From a bacterium (GTDB taxonomy: Bacteria; Bacillota; Bacilli; Lactobacillales; Streptococcaceae), in assembly GCA_905221505.1 (NCBI GenBank), contig CAJNDL010000004.1, forward strand, positions 6,658 through 70,657: DNA of 64,000 bases. Reading direction: 5' to 3'. The stretch's first letter is position 1, and each line of letters opens with the position of its first letter. The notes under the pieces were generated by a model, which saw only the letters and a program-made list of their open reading frames with translations, did no database searches and was not told the origin of the DNA. This document shows positions 38,738 through 49,138 of the stretch, in pieces. The translations under genes and the position numbers were made by a program.

Positions 38738-39791
38738 AGATATTATCAAGTTAGATCAGATTGATGTGACTTTTCATCAAAAGAAGAGAACCATCACAGC
38801 GGTCAAGGATGTGACCATTCATATCCAAGAAGGGGATATCTACGGAATCGTTGGATATTCTGGAGCAGGGAAATCAACCCTTGTACGGGTGATTAACCTC
38901 TTGCAAAAACCATCTGCAGGGAAAATTACCATTGACGACGATGTGATTTTTGATGGTAAGGTGACCTTGACGGCCGAGCAGTTACGTCGTAAACGTCAGG
39001 ATATTGGAATGATTTTCCAGCACTTTAACCTGATGAGCCAAAAGACAGCAGAGGAGAATGTAGCTTTTGCCCTTAAACACTCTGGACTCAGCAAGGAAGA
39101 AAAGAAGGCTAAAGTAGCTAAGTTGTTGGACTTGGTTGGCTTGGCAGATCGTGCTGAAAACTACCCTTCACAGCTATCAGGAGGCCAAAAACAGCGTGTG
39201 GCCATTGCGCGTGCCTTGGCCAATGATCCAAAAATCTTGATTTCAGACGAGTCAACGTCTGCCCTTGACCCGAAGACAACCAAGCAGATTTTGGCCTTAT
39301 TGCAAGATTTGAACCAAAAATTAGGCTTGACAGTTGTCTTGATTACGCATGAAATGCAAATTGTCAAAGACATTGCCAACCGTGTGGCAGTTATGCAGGA
39401 TGGTCATTTGATTGAAGAAGGCAGTGTCCTTGAAATCTTCTCAGATCCTAAACAACCTTTGACCCAAGACTTTATCTCAACAGCCACAGGCATTGATGAA
39501 GCTATGGTCAAGATTGAGAAGCAAGAAATCGTGGAACACTTGTCTGAAAACAGTCTCTTGGTGCAACTCAAGTACGCTGGAGCTTCAACAGACGAGCCAC
39601 TTTTGAATGAATTGTACAAGCGTTACCAAGTAACAGCTAATATTCTCTATGGGAATATCGAAATCCTCGATGGCACTCCTGTTGGAGAATTGGTGGTGGT
39701 CTTGTCAGGTGAAAAAGCAGCGCTAGCAGGTGCCCAAGAGGCTATCCGTCAAGCAGGCGTGCAGCTAAAAGTATTGAAGGGAGGACAGTAA
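38730..39791 (+). CDS. metN: methionine ABC transporter ATPase MetN
   Basis: The 353 aa ATPase has Walker [10 protein letters not shown], signature [14 protein letters not shown] and Walker [15 protein letters not shown]-terminal NIL (ACT-like) domain (about 265-350) would bind methionine and inhibit transport. It is followed 1 bp later by metI. Confidence 0.95.
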   Translation: MSRDIIKLDQIDVTFHQKKRTITAVKDVTIHIQEGDIYGIVGYSGAGKSTLVRVINLLQKPSAGKITIDDDVIFDGKVTLTAEQLRRKRQDIGMIFQHFNLMSQKTAEENVAFALKHSGLSKEEKKAKVAKLLDLVGLADRAENYPSQLSGGQKQRVAIARALANDPKILISDESTSALDPKTTKQILALLQDLNQKLGLTVVLITHEMQIVKDIANRVAVMQDGHLIEEGSVLEIFSDPKQPLTQDFISTATGIDEAMVKIEKQEIVEHLSENSLLVQLKYAGASTDEPLLNELYKRYQVTANILYGNIEILDGTPVGELVVVLSGEKAALAGAQEAIRQAGVQLKVLKGGQ

Positions 39792-39792
39792 G

Positions 39793-40485
39793 ATGGAATC
39801 ATTGATTCAAACCTATTTACCAAATGTCTATAAAATGGGCTGGGCTGGTCAAGCAGGCTGGGGAACAGCCATCTATCTAACTCTTTATATGACAGTTCTT
39901 TCCTTCATCATCGGAGGGTTCTTGGGTCTAGTGGCAGGTCTCTTCCTTGTCTTGACAGCGCCGGGTGGTGTCTTGGAAAATAAGGTCGTTTTCTGGATTT
40001 TAGACAAGGTTACCTCCATTTTCCGTGCGGTTCCTTTCATCATCCTCTTGGCAATCATGTCGCCACTCTCTCACTTGATTGTGAAGACGAGCATCGGGCC
40101 AAATGCAGCCCTTGTCCCACTTTCTTTTGCGGTCTTTGCCTTCTTTGCCCGTCAGGTGCAGGTTGTCTTGGCTGAATTGGATGGCGGTGTCATTGAGGCG
40201 GCACAAGCTAGCGGAGCGACCTTCTGGGATATCGTAGGTGTTTACCTATCAGAAGGTCTTCCAGATTTGATTCGTGTGACAACTGTAACCCTGATTTCTC
40301 TTGTTGGGGAAACAGCTATGGCCGGTGCGGTTGGAGCTGGTGGTATTGGTAACGTGGCCATCGCTTATGGATTTAACCGCTATAATCACGATGTGACTAT
40401 CTTGGCAACCATCATTATCATCTTGATTATTTTTGCAATTCAATTCTTGGGAGATTTCTTGACCAAGAAATTGAGTCATAAATAA
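39793..40485 (+). CDS. metI: methionine ABC transporter permease MetI
   Basis: The 230 aa permease has five helices and the EAA-type coupling loop EAAQASGATFWDIV. It ends at a strong terminator at 40484-40508. Confidence 0.95.
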   Translation: MESLIQTYLPNVYKMGWAGQAGWGTAIYLTLYMTVLSFIIGGFLGLVAGLFLVLTAPGGVLENKVVFWILDKVTSIFRAVPFIILLAIMSPLSHLIVKTSIGPNAALVPLSFAVFAFFARQVQVVLAELDGGVIEAAQASGATFWDIVGVYLSEGLPDLIRVTTVTLISLVGETAMAGAVGAGGIGNVAIAYGFNRYNHDVTILATIIIILIIFAIQFLGDFLTKKLSHK

Positions 40486-40508
40486 AAAAGAGCCGTCTGG
40501 CTCTTTTT
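40484..40508. terminator. bidirectional terminator after metI
   Basis: AAAAAAGAGCC, a four-base loop GTCT, and GGCTCTTTTTT. It serves metI on the plus strand and the converging membrane-protein gene on the minus strand. Confidence 0.92.
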
Positions 40509-40514
40509 TATTGA

Positions 40515-41084
40515 CTAGATTTTCTGCGCAAATTTTTTACTCAAGACTTGTCCAATCAAGGCACCCAATAGGGCTCCGATGACTACACTTGCAACAAATA
40601 AAAGGATGGTTCCAGGATTTGGTGCGACCATGATACGGTCGATATATTCTTGGGATTTTCCTCTTGCTAGGAGGGTAGCCATATAGGCTTTGGGTGCAAT
40701 CCACATAAGCAAGATTGGTCCTGTTGAGCTAAAGGCAAAGAGAATGAAAGAAAGGAAATTCTTTGTTTGGTCCTTGTATTTTCCGAGGCTAGCTACTGCA
40801 TCTGCTAGGAGACCACAGATAATTCCAGGAAGGAAGGCACCGGCACCGTGTTTAGTTCCCAAGAAAAAGAGGGCAATAACAAGACCGATAGTGGTAATGG
40901 CTCCAAAACGCGGAACTTTTGCGATTAGAATCATATAGACGCTACCGCCGACAAGGGCAGTAAAGGCAGGCGCATAAAACATGTTTCCAGTTTGGTCAAA
41001 GAGATTGCCCAAAAGGACACCAATCCCCATGGAGAGGAAGTAAAGAACTGCAAAAAGCAGTGTAGTTAAGATAGATTTCTTCAT
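40515..41084 (-). CDS. MptD/Trep_Strep-family membrane protein (putative ECF S component)
   Basis: The 189 aa protein has five to six helices and resembles the Trep_Strep (TIGR02185) family of putative substrate-specific ECF components: small, Gly-rich helices and conserved Arg/Lys loops. It would capture a small molecule in the membrane and share a general ECF energising module encoded elsewhere. Substrate unknown. Confidence 0.7.
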   Translation of the reverse strand: MKKSILTTLLFAVLYFLSMGIGVLLGNLFDQTGNMFYAPAFTALVGGSVYMILIAKVPRFGAITTIGLVIALFFLGTKHGAGAFLPGIICGLLADAVASLGKYKDQTKNFLSFILFAFSSTGPILLMWIAPKAYMATLLARGKSQEYIDRIMVAPNPGTILLFVASVVIGALLGALIGQVLSKKFAQKI

Positions 41085-41218
41085 GAATTGTCTCCTGATA
41101 ATTTTTTCACAATTCTCATTGTACCATGGTTTGGTGGGATTGTAAATGGATAGTAGAAGTTTTTGAAAACGCTTGAAATATGATATAATGGTTTCATAGT
41201 TATTTTTAGGGGGATATC

Positions 41219-41833
41219 ATGGGGAGATTTTTAGACTTTGTCTTTAATCGTTTCTTTTTAGGGATGATTGCGACAGCCTTCTTTTGGCTATTAACATTGG
41301 CAGGAGGGATTATTCTTGGTTTAGCGCCGGCTAGTGCCACCTTGATGAGCTTGTATGCAGAACATGGTTATAGCTTTCGGGAATACAGTTTGAAGGAGGC
41401 TTGGTCTCTATACAAGCAAAATTTTGTCTCAAGCAACCTGATTTTCTTTAGCTTTCTAGGAGTGGATTTAGTTTTAGTCTATGGCTTGTATCTCTTGGTG
41501 CAATTACCTCATCAGACTATTGTTCATTTGATTGCGACATTCTTGAATGTTTTAGTAGTTGTCCTGCTCTTTTTGGCTTATACAGTATCTTTGAAATTAC
41601 AAGTTTATTTTGATTTGTCCTATCGAAACAGTCTCAAACTATCTTTGATTGGCATCTTTATGAGTCTAGCGGCTGTGGCTAAGGTTTTCCTTGGAACAGT
41701 GCTACTTGTGGCAATTGGTTACTATATGCCTGCTCTGCTCTTCTTTGTAGGAATTGGGATGTGGCATTTCTTTATCAGTGATATGTTGGAACCGATCTAT
41801 GAAAGCATCCATGAAAAATTGGCGACAAAATAG
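41219..41833 (+). CDS. YesL-family (DUF624) membrane protein
   Basis: The 204 aa protein has about five helices and the DUF624 pattern (LGLAPASATLMSLY near residue 31). YesL proteins sit beside YesM/YesN-type two-component systems linked to carbohydrate uptake. Here the sensor kinase starts 2 bp downstream. Promoter TATAAT at about 41182-41187. Confidence 0.85.
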   Translation: MGRFLDFVFNRFFLGMIATAFFWLLTLAGGIILGLAPASATLMSLYAEHGYSFREYSLKEAWSLYKQNFVSSNLIFFSFLGVDLVLVYGLYLLVQLPHQTIVHLIATFLNVLVVVLLFLAYTVSLKLQVYFDLSYRNSLKLSLIGIFMSLAAVAKVFLGTVLLVAIGYYMPALLFFVGIGMWHFFISDMLEPIYESIHEKLATK

Positions 41834-41834
41834 A

Positions 41835-43481
41835 ATGAAGCAGTTTTGGCTACATACGCTTCTGCGAACCTACAGTTCAGTTATGATCATTATTATTGCG
41901 AGTTTTGCAATCTTACTCTCCTATGCTGACTGGGATTCAAGGGAAAAGGAAGCCCAGAGAGTAGCCCAGCGTGTAACCACTCGAACAGTCGAAGAGGTGG
42001 AGTATTATTATCGCGAATCAGCCCAACTAGCGCAGGATTTAGTAGACAATCAAGCCCGCATACAAGGGGTTTATAAGTATTTTAGTCTATCAACATCTGA
42101 GTATTTTTATTGGCTGTTGGAGCATCAAGCTGCTTCGTCAACTTCTATTTCTCTGTATGAAAATATTGATGATCTTTATGTCCAAAATGACTATATAACG
42201 GGTGTTGCAATCGTCTTACAGGACTTTAAAGAAGTGTATGTTTCAAGTAGAAACGAGAGAGGTGGTCATACGGTACTTGCGGAAGGCTTTAAACCGGAGG
42301 CCAATAGTTTTGGAGTTCCTATTTTAGACCCAGCGACGGATCAATCTATAGGGGTTGTTTACATCTCCTTGGATCCAGAAATCTTATACCATGCTGTGGA
42401 CAATACCCGAGGTCATATCCCGATGGCTGTTACTGTGACATCGCCTTTTGATACGGAGATTTTTCATATTGGTGAGAGGGTCAATAGGGAGCATGAGAAC
42501 TGGTTTGTTGGTGTGACCTCTCATGGCTATCAGGTTCAGGTGGCAGTTCCCAAAAACTTTGTTTTACAAGGAACAGTGACTAGCTCTGCTTTGATTGTGG
42601 GCTTGAGCCTTCTCTTTATTGTCATACTATATGTTACCTTGAGGAAGACTTTCTCAAATTATCAAAAGCAGGTAGTGGATCTGGTTGATTCCATTCAGGC
42701 TATTGCCCAAGGAGAAGAAGGTCTCCGCATTGATACGCTTGAAAAGGATCAGGAATTGCTCCTAATCGCAGATACCACCAATGATATGTTGGATCGCTTG
42801 GAAAAGAATATCCATGATATTTATCAGCTAGAGCTTAGTCAAAAAGATGCCAATATGCGAGCCCTGCAGGCTCAAATCAATCCTCATTTTATGTATAATA
42901 CGCTGGAATTCTTGCGCATGTATGCAGTTATGCAGAGTCAAGATGAGTTGGCAGATATCATTTATGAGTTCAGTAGTCTCTTGCGGAACAATATTTCTGA
43001 CGAAAGAGAAACCCTTCTTAAACAAGAATTAGAATTTTGCCGTAAATACAGCTATCTCTGCATGGTTCGCTATCCTAAGTCTATTGCCTATGGTTTCAAG
43101 ATAGACCCAGAGTTAGAGAATATGAAGATTCCCAAATTTACCTTGCAACCGCTAGTAGAAAACTATTTCGCGCATGGTGTTGACCACAGGCGGACAGATA
43201 ATGTGATTAGCATCAAGGCTCTCAAACAGGATGGCTTTGTAGAAATTTTGGTGGTCGATAACGGTCGTGGAATGCCGGCTGAAAAGCTGGCAAATCTCCG
43301 AGAAAAACTAAGTCAGAGACATTTTGACCACCAAGCCAGCTACAGTGCCCAAAGGCAGTCTATTGGGATTGTCAATGTACACGAGCGTTTTGTGCTCTAT
43401 TTTGGGGATCGCTATGCCATTAGTGTAGAGTCTGCAGAGCAAGCAGGTGTTCAGTATCGTATTACAATTCAAGATGAGTAG
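41835..43481 (+). CDS. hk07: YesM/LytS-type sensor histidine kinase (HK07)
   Basis: The 548 aa kinase starts at ATG 41835; an upstream in-frame start would lie inside the YesL gene. One helix (about residues 15-32), an extracellular sensor region and a second helix (about 250-275) are followed by HAMP. The His_kinase motif QINPHFMYNTLEFLR carries the phosphorylated His, and a HATPase domain (VDNGRGMP) follows. Gene order yesL-HK-RR matches pneumococcal TCS07, implicated in host glycan sensing. Confidence 0.92.
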   Translation: MKQFWLHTLLRTYSSVMIIIIASFAILLSYADWDSREKEAQRVAQRVTTRTVEEVEYYYRESAQLAQDLVDNQARIQGVYKYFSLSTSEYFYWLLEHQAASSTSISLYENIDDLYVQNDYITGVAIVLQDFKEVYVSSRNERGGHTVLAEGFKPEANSFGVPILDPATDQSIGVVYISLDPEILYHAVDNTRGHIPMAVTVTSPFDTEIFHIGERVNREHENWFVGVTSHGYQVQVAVPKNFVLQGTVTSSALIVGLSLLFIVILYVTLRKTFSNYQKQVVDLVDSIQAIAQGEEGLRIDTLEKDQELLLIADTTNDMLDRLEKNIHDIYQLELSQKDANMRALQAQINPHFMYNTLEFLRMYAVMQSQDELADIIYEFSSLLRNNISDERETLLKQELEFCRKYSYLCMVRYPKSIAYGFKIDPELENMKIPKFTLQPLVENYFAHGVDHRRTDNVISIKALKQDGFVEILVVDNGRGMPAEKLANLREKLSQRHFDHQASYSAQRQSIGIVNVHERFVLYFGDRYAISVESAEQAGVQYRITIQDE

Positions 43482-43492
43482 AAAGGGAGAAA

Positions 43493-44779
43493 ATGTATAA
43501 AGTATTATTAGTAGATGATGAGTACATGGTGACAGAAGGTCTGAAGCGTTTGATTCCCTTTGATAAGTGGGATATGGAGGTCGTCGCAACAGCCAGTCAT
43601 GCCGACGAGGCTCTAGAATATGTGCAGGAAAATCCTGTCGATGTTATCATTTCCGATGTCAATATGCCAGACAAAACAGGACTGGAGATGATTAAGGAAA
43701 TGAAAGAGATATTAGCAGATGCTGCCTATATCTTGCTCTCGGGTTATCAGGAGTTTGATTACGTAAAAAGAGCCATGAACCTTAGTGTTGTGGACTATTT
43801 GGTCAAGCCTGTTGATAAGGTAGAGCTGGGAAATCTGCTGGAGAAGATTGCAGGTCAGCTTAGCGAGAGAGGAAAGAAAAGTAAGACCCTCAGTCAAGAT
43901 TTAGATGAGGCTGGATTTGTTAGTTATTTAGGAGGTGGGGAGAATTGGTGGATAGGTTTATCCAAGGAAAAACAAGGCTCCTTCACCATTCCCTACTATG
44001 TCTTGGGTCAAGACTGGCAGATTTTCATTTCTGACCAACCCCTAGAAGGTTTAGTCGTTACTCCCTTTGAAGCCCCTTATCAAGAACACTTTGAACGCTG
44101 GAAGCTGAATGCTGAGAAAGCCCTCTTTTACGGCTCTGTAAATCTGCAGCAGTCGGAGAGCCTCTTTGCCTACTACGAACCGATTTATCGGGTTATCATT
44201 CAGGGAAATCTCAATCAAATCGTGGAAGAGTTGAACCTCTTGGAGAAAGTGGTTCTTGAAAATACACCCCGTGTTCCGATTACCAAACAGCTTTTTATCC
44301 AGTTTGTCATGGATGTTTTTCACTTGTTTGAACATCTCAAAGCTGATGATATGACGGACATTGTCAAAACTATTCATGCTATTCAATCCTTCGATGAATT
44401 GGTTCCTTATATCAAGGAAACTCTGACCCGCTTCTTTGGGCAATATCGTATGAATGAAAACGTGGTCAGTGTGCTGGAAGTCATTGGGCGTGATTATCAG
44501 AAAGAACTTTCCCTCAAGGATATCAGTAAGGATCTCTTTATCAATCCTGTTTATCTGGGACAGTTGATTAAGCGTGAAACCAATTCGACCTTCGCAGAAT
44601 TACTAAACAAACAACGCATTAAGGCTGCCCAACAGCTCTTACTTTCAACTAGTGACAGTATCGAAGATATTTGCTATGCGGTTGGTTACAGTAATGTTGG
44701 ATATTTCTATAAAGTTTTCCGAAAATTGTGCGGAAAATCGCCAAAAGCCTACCGAAAACAGGTAGAAACGACGTTATAA
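43493..44779 (+). CDS. rr07: YesN-type response regulator with AraC domain (RR07)
   Basis: The 428 aa protein has a receiver domain with VDDEYMV, phospho-acceptor Asp in IISDVNMPD and Lys in VKPVDK. A middle region of unknown role precedes the C-terminal AraC/XylS double HTH (about 330-425, LSLKDISKDLFINPVYLGQL). It starts 11 bp after the kinase gene. Confidence 0.93.
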   Translation: MYKVLLVDDEYMVTEGLKRLIPFDKWDMEVVATASHADEALEYVQENPVDVIISDVNMPDKTGLEMIKEMKEILADAAYILLSGYQEFDYVKRAMNLSVVDYLVKPVDKVELGNLLEKIAGQLSERGKKSKTLSQDLDEAGFVSYLGGGENWWIGLSKEKQGSFTIPYYVLGQDWQIFISDQPLEGLVVTPFEAPYQEHFERWKLNAEKALFYGSVNLQQSESLFAYYEPIYRVIIQGNLNQIVEELNLLEKVVLENTPRVPITKQLFIQFVMDVFHLFEHLKADDMTDIVKTIHAIQSFDELVPYIKETLTRFFGQYRMNENVVSVLEVIGRDYQKELSLKDISKDLFINPVYLGQLIKRETNSTFAELLNKQRIKAAQQLLLSTSDSIEDICYAVGYSNVGYFYKVFRKLCGKSPKAYRKQVETTL

Positions 44780-44839
44780 AATTTGTATCCCTTTACAAAA
44801 AGTGCTATAATATCGATAATAATATCAGGAGGTTCTATT

Positions 44840-45370
44840 ATGAAAAAGAAACCGATTTATCTATGGGTCTTGCTAATCTTGTCTGCCCTTATTTCAGCTA
44901 CGTCTCTGTTTGGAATTTTGGGTCCCATACCTAGCAAAGAAGTCCTTCGTTCTGCTCAGAAACAGGTTGCAGGGGTCAGTGCTCAGCAGGTAGAAGATAG
45001 CATTAATTATAGCTATAGAGTGGCAGAAGCATCTCATTCTATTTTTAATATGGCCTTGATTGTGCTATCTGCTATTTTAGTGGTAGTAGCGATTGTGTTC
45101 CTTGTTCGTAAGAATTTGCAATATGCAAACTATACTTATGTCGGCTATGTTTTGTTAGCCATTATTGGTTCGATTTATGGCTATGTTAGTTTACAGGACG
45201 CTGTGCAGTTAGTTCACGATGAGACCATGCGTTTAGGGATAAGTGTTATTTCACAAGCCGTTAGCATTCTCTCTATCGTCATCAATGTTCTTTTCCTAGC
45301 CCTTGTTTTCTATAAGATTTGGCGTCAACAGAAAGCCTTGGCTGAAGAAGAAACAGAAGAACTTGCTTAA
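44840..45370 (+). CDS. 176-aa membrane protein of unknown function
   Basis: Start ATG 44840 is chosen for the AGGAGG at 44827-44832; an extended -10 TGCTATAAT lies at 44803-44811. There are four hydrophobic helices (about residues 7-30, 69-91, 101-120, 138-160) and an acidic tail EEETEELA. It is paired with a clear downstream terminator, so it is a single-gene transcript. No family recognised. Confidence 0.78.
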   Translation: MKKKPIYLWVLLILSALISATSLFGILGPIPSKEVLRSAQKQVAGVSAQQVEDSINYSYRVAEASHSIFNMALIVLSAILVVVAIVFLVRKNLQYANYTYVGYVLLAIIGSIYGYVSLQDAVQLVHDETMRLGISVISQAVSILSIVINVLFLALVFYKIWRQQKALAEEETEELA

Positions 45371-45379
45371 GTATTGACA

Positions 45380-45418
45380 AAAAATAACTATCAAGTTACA
45401 ATCTTGGTAGTTATTTTT
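45380..45418 (+). terminator. terminator after the 176-aa protein gene
   Basis: AAAAATAACTATCAAG pairs with CTTGGTAGTTATTTTT across a 7-nt loop; one G-T pair. Confidence 0.85.
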
Positions 45419-45447
45419 CGATTATAGATAAAATCATGGAGGTACAT

Positions 45448-45912
45448 ATGAAGACAATTTCTTTAGTTTATATCAGTCTGAGCGGCAATACCGAGAGTTT
45501 TGTGACACGCTTGAAAGACTATCTCTTGTCCCAGTACGAGGGAATTGAGGTTCAAAAGATTCATATCAAGGATTTGGTCAAAGAAGGCCAAGATTTCTAT
45601 GAAATGGACCATCCCTATGTCGCTTTTTTACCGACCTACCTTGAAGGTGGGAATGGCGTGGATAACGGAGATGTAGAGATTTTGACGACACCCGTTGGGG
45701 ATTTTATCGCCTATGGCGACAATGCTAGAAAGTGTTTTGGCGTAGTTGGTTCAGGAAATCGTAACTTTAATAACCAATATTGCTTGACAGCCAAGCAATA
45801 CAGTCAACGTTTTGGTTTCCCTGTCTTGGCTGACTTTGAAATGCGAGGTATGCTGGGAGATATCAAGCGTGTTGCAGCAATTATTGCGGATTTATATGAG
45901 TTGGAAAGTTGA
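45448..45912 (+). CDS. nrdI: NrdI-like flavodoxin
   Basis: The 154 aa protein starts at ATG 45448 behind GGAGG. The FMN loop is [10 protein letters not shown], and [16 protein letters not shown] plus [12 protein letters not shown] match the NrdI family. NrdI supplies oxidant to assemble the Mn cofactor of class Ib ribonucleotide reductase. No nrdE/nrdF adjoin it here, so it acts on subunits encoded elsewhere. Confidence 0.85.
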   Translation: MKTISLVYISLSGNTESFVTRLKDYLLSQYEGIEVQKIHIKDLVKEGQDFYEMDHPYVAFLPTYLEGGNGVDNGDVEILTTPVGDFIAYGDNARKCFGVVGSGNRNFNNQYCLTAKQYSQRFGFPVLADFEMRGMLGDIKRVAAIIADLYELES

Positions 45913-45959
45913 GCTTAGGCTTGGCTTTTTTATTATTCCAAGCAGTTTTATCAAAGCCC

Positions 45960-46418
45960 TTACTTTCTATGATCCAAGAGTTGATTGATGTGGTCTACTT
46001 TTCTAGCTTCTCTTTTATAGAGAATAGCCCAAATGATGAGGTAGACAATCGCAAACTCGATAATGAGCTGGAGATAGAAGATCCAGTGGAAGGGGAACCA
46101 ACCAGCCAGAGTTGCTAGTGGAACAAAGCCAGCCAGCATAAGGAAGAAATGAGTCAGAGTGGCACGAAGCATGCTCCAGTCACGGCTGAATAAGCGGTTG
46201 CCAAAGTTGAAGAGAATACCGATAGCTGCCCAAATAAGTGTACAGTAGAGCAAGACCAGGGCACCGTGAACCTGATGCTGAGCCATCACTTGGCCGATGA
46301 GAGACTCGGGACTCAGTGGGGCGTAGGTGTTTGGGGCGTAGATGAATGAAAAGATGATAGAGAGAATGAGGCCGATAAGAACACCGGCGGCTGCATCGTG
46401 AAATACTTGTTTTTTCAT
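45960..46418 (-). CDS. DUF3021 membrane protein, probable partner of LytTR regulator
   Basis: The 152 aa protein has four helices. It overlaps the LytTR gene by 4 bp on the same strand. LytTR regulator plus membrane-inhibitor pairs (HdrRM and BrsRM of S. mutans) have this structure; the membrane protein holds the regulator inactive. Assignment by gene pairing and topology. Confidence 0.78.
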   Translation of the reverse strand: MKKQVFHDAAAGVLIGLILSIIFSFIYAPNTYAPLSPESLIGQVMAQHQVHGALVLLYCTLIWAAIGILFNFGNRLFSRDWSMLRATLTHFFLMLAGFVPLATLAGWFPFHWIFYLQLIIEFAIVYLIIWAILYKREARKVDHINQLLDHRK

Positions 46419-46855
46419 AGTTCTAATTTCTCCTTAATGGTTTTTAGATAACGGCGTGAAGAATAGGTGAAGCTTTCGTTTTTCAAGAAAATTTCAACCA
46501 GACCGTTGGGCGTAAGCTTGAGATGAGAGATGGAATCGATATTGATGATTTCTGATTGGGAAATTTGTATAAAATTGGTTGGCAAGAGTTCAAGTACCTG
46601 ATAGAGTCGCAAATCAATGCTGTAGGTCTGGCTAGCCGTTTCTGCTAGAACCTTCCGATTCTCGATATAGAAGCGTTGTATCTTACCAATCTTAACGAGA
46701 TAGATCTGATCATCAATCTTTCCTTTGATTGTTTCTTTTTGGTCCAAATTTTCTGCGAACTCGATGACTTTCTGGACTTTATCTGTCGGCTGAGGTGCTT
46801 GGACAATCAATTTTTCCTCCTCGTAAGTCTCACTAATCTGTAGTTCTACTTTCAT
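46415..46855 (-). CDS. LytTR-domain transcription factor
   Basis: The 146 aa protein starts at ATG 46855 behind AAGGAGAG; the longer frame to 46918 is rejected. The N-terminal part has strands of unknown role. The C-terminal LytTR domain (about residues 45-145) has the typical FIQISQSEIINIDSI and SYSSRRYLKTI-type pattern (here TYSSRRYLKTI). There is no receiver domain, so control must come from the DUF3021 partner. Confidence 0.85.
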   Translation of the reverse strand: MKVELQISETYEEEKLIVQAPQPTDKVQKVIEFAENLDQKETIKGKIDDQIYLVKIGKIQRFYIENRKVLAETASQTYSIDLRLYQVLELLPTNFIQISQSEIINIDSISHLKLTPNGLVEIFLKNESFTYSSRRYLKTIKEKLEL

Positions 46856-46920
46856 AAATTTCTCTCCTTGTTTTTCATACAAAATTGTGATCACTTCTTG
46901 TACACCTTTATTAAACACTA

Positions 46921-47061
46921 TTTTTCAGCCCCTTGCAAGGGACTTTGTTTATGTGGAGGGATTTGGCTCCTATGTGGTGGAGCTTTTCTGTCCTTTCTGA
47001 AATATGGTATAATAGCACTAATCAATTTCTAGGAAAATAGATACGGAAAGGGGCTGAAAAA
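46921..47061. repeat. 14-bp inverted repeat spanning the mutL promoter and RBS
   Basis: TTTTTCAGCCCCTT (46921-46934) is the exact reverse complement of AAGGGGCTGAAAAA (47048-47061), which contains the mutL ribosome site and the A of its ATG. The mutL promoter (extended -10 TGGTATAAT, 47005-47013) lies between the arms. Confidence 0.8.
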
Positions 47062-49010
47062 TGTCTCATATTATTGAATTGCCAGAGGTGTTGGCAAACC
47101 AGATCGCGGCGGGAGAGGTTATCGAGCGTCCAGCTAGCGTTGTTAAGGAGCTGGTAGAAAACGCCATTGACGCGGGCTCTAGTCAGATTATCATTGAGAT
47201 TGAGGAAGCTGGTCTCAAGAAGATTCAAATCACAGATAATGGTCATGGAATTGCCCACGATGAGGTGGAATTGGCCTTGCGTCGCCATGCGACCAGTAAG
47301 ATAAAAAATCAAGCAGATCTCTTTCGGATTCGGACGCTTGGTTTTCGTGGTGAAGCCCTGCCTTCAATCGCTTCTGTTAGTGTTTTGACTCTGTTAACGG
47401 CGGTAGATGGTGCGAGTCATGGAACCAAACTAGTTGCGCGTGGGGGAGAAGTCGAAGAAGTAGTCCCAGCGACTAGTCCTGTGGGAACCAAGGTTTGTGT
47501 GGAGGACCTCTTTTTCAACACGCCTGCCCGCCTCAAGTATATGAAGAGCCAGCAAGCGGAGTTGTCTCATATCATTGATATTGTCAACCGTCTGGGATTG
47601 GCTCATCCTGAGATTTCCTTCAGTTTGATTAGTGATGGCAAGGAAATGACGCGGACAGCAGGGACTGGTCAACTGCGACAAGCTATCGCAGGGATTTACG
47701 GTTTGGCGAGTGCCAAGAAGATGATTGAAATTGAGAATTCTGACCTTGATTTCGAAATTTCAGGCTTTGTTTCCCTGCCTGAGTTGACTCGGGCTAATCG
47801 CAACTATATCAGCCTCTTCATCAATGGCCGTTATATCAAGAACTTCCTGCTTAATCGTGCTATTTTAGATGGTTACGGCAGCAAACTCATGGTGGGACGT
47901 TTTCCACTGGCTGTCATTCACATCCATATCGACCCTTATCTAGCAGATGTCAATGTGCATCCAACCAAGCAAGAGGTGCGGATTTCCAAGGAAAAAGAAC
48001 TGATGACGCTGGTTTCAGAAGCTATTGCAAACAGTCTCAAGGAGCAAACCTTGATACCAGATGCCTTGGAAAATCTTGCCAAATCGACTGTGCGCAATCG
48101 TGAGAAGGTGGAGCAGACCATTCTCCCTCTCAAAGAAAATACTCTCTACTATGAGCAAACTGAGCCGTCAAGACCTAGTCAAGCTGAAGTAGCTGATTAT
48201 CAGGTAGAATTGACTGATGAAGGACAGGATTTAACCCTGTTTGCCAAGGAAACCTTGGACCAGTTGACCAAGCCAGCAAAACTGCATTTTGCAGAGAGAA
48301 AGCCTGCTAACTATGACCAACTAGACCATCCAGAGTTAGATCTAGCTAGTCTTGATAAGGCTTATGATAAGCTGGAGCGAGAAGAATCATCCAGCTTCCC
48401 AGAGTTGGAATTTTTCGGCCAGATGCACGGGACTTATCTCTTTGCCCAAGGGCGAGATGGGCTCTATATCATAGACCAGCATGCGGCTCAGGAACGAGTT
48501 AAATATGAGGAATATCGTGAGAGCATTGGCGATGTTGACCAGAGCCAGCAGCAACTCCTAGTGCCCTATATCTTTGAATTTCCTGCGGATGATGCTCTTC
48601 GTCTCAAGGAAAGAATGTCTCTTTTGGAGGAAGTGGGTGTCTTTCTAGCAGAGTACGGAGAAAATCAATTCATCCTGCGTGAACATCCTATTTGGATGGC
48701 AGAGGAAGAAATCGAGTCTGGCATCTATGAAATGTGCGATATGCTGCTCTTGACCAAGGAAGTTTCTATCAAGAAATACCGAGCAGAGCTGGCAATCATG
48801 ATGTCCTGCAAGCGGTCTATCAAGGCCAACCATCGTATCGATGACCATTCAGCCAGACAACTCCTCTATCAGCTTTCTCAATGTGACAATCCCTACAACT
48901 GTCCCCACGGACGTCCTGTTTTGGTGCATTTTACCAAGTCGGATATGGAAAAGATGTTCCGACGCATTCAGGAAAATCACACCAGTCTCCGTGAGTTGGG
49001 GAAATATTAA
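47061..49010 (+). CDS. mutL: DNA mismatch repair protein MutL (HexB)
   Basis: The 649 aa protein has the GHKL ATPase motifs [30 protein letters not shown] and FRGEALPSI. An acidic variable linker (about 335-450) and a C-terminal dimerisation domain with [11 protein letters not shown] follow. It couples mismatch recognition by MutS/HexA to strand removal. RBS GAAAGGGG. A BOX element follows the stop. Confidence 0.97.
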   Translation: MSHIIELPEVLANQIAAGEVIERPASVVKELVENAIDAGSSQIIIEIEEAGLKKIQITDNGHGIAHDEVELALRRHATSKIKNQADLFRIRTLGFRGEALPSIASVSVLTLLTAVDGASHGTKLVARGGEVEEVVPATSPVGTKVCVEDLFFNTPARLKYMKSQQAELSHIIDIVNRLGLAHPEISFSLISDGKEMTRTAGTGQLRQAIAGIYGLASAKKMIEIENSDLDFEISGFVSLPELTRANRNYISLFINGRYIKNFLLNRAILDGYGSKLMVGRFPLAVIHIHIDPYLADVNVHPTKQEVRISKEKELMTLVSEAIANSLKEQTLIPDALENLAKSTVRNREKVEQTILPLKENTLYYEQTEPSRPSQAEVADYQVELTDEGQDLTLFAKETLDQLTKPAKLHFAERKPANYDQLDHPELDLASLDKAYDKLEREESSSFPELEFFGQMHGTYLFAQGRDGLYIIDQHAAQERVKYEEYRESIGDVDQSQQQLLVPYIFEFPADDALRLKERMSLLEEVGVFLAEYGENQFILREHPIWMAEEEIESGIYEMCDMLLLTKEVSIKKYRAELAIMMSCKRSIKANHRIDDHSARQLLYQLSQCDNPYNCPHGRPVLVHFTKSDMEKMFRRIQENHTSLRELGKY

Positions 49011-49013
49011 ACG

Positions 49014-49127
49014 AATACTCTTCGAAAATCTCTTCAAACTAGGTCAGCTCTATCTGCAATATCAAAGCTGTGCTTTGAGAAACCTGTGGCTAGCTTTCTA
49101 GTTTGCTTTTGATTTTCATTGAGCATA
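49014..49127 (+). repeat. BOX element between mutL and ruvA
   Basis: From AATACTCTTCGAAAATCTC to TTTTCATTGAGCAT. The centre holds a worn boxB remnant, CAAAGCTGTGCTTTGAG. It forms the whole mutL-ruvA gap, so ruvA translation depends on the AGAAGGAA directly after it. Confidence 0.88.
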
Positions 49128-49138
49128 GAAGGAAAACT

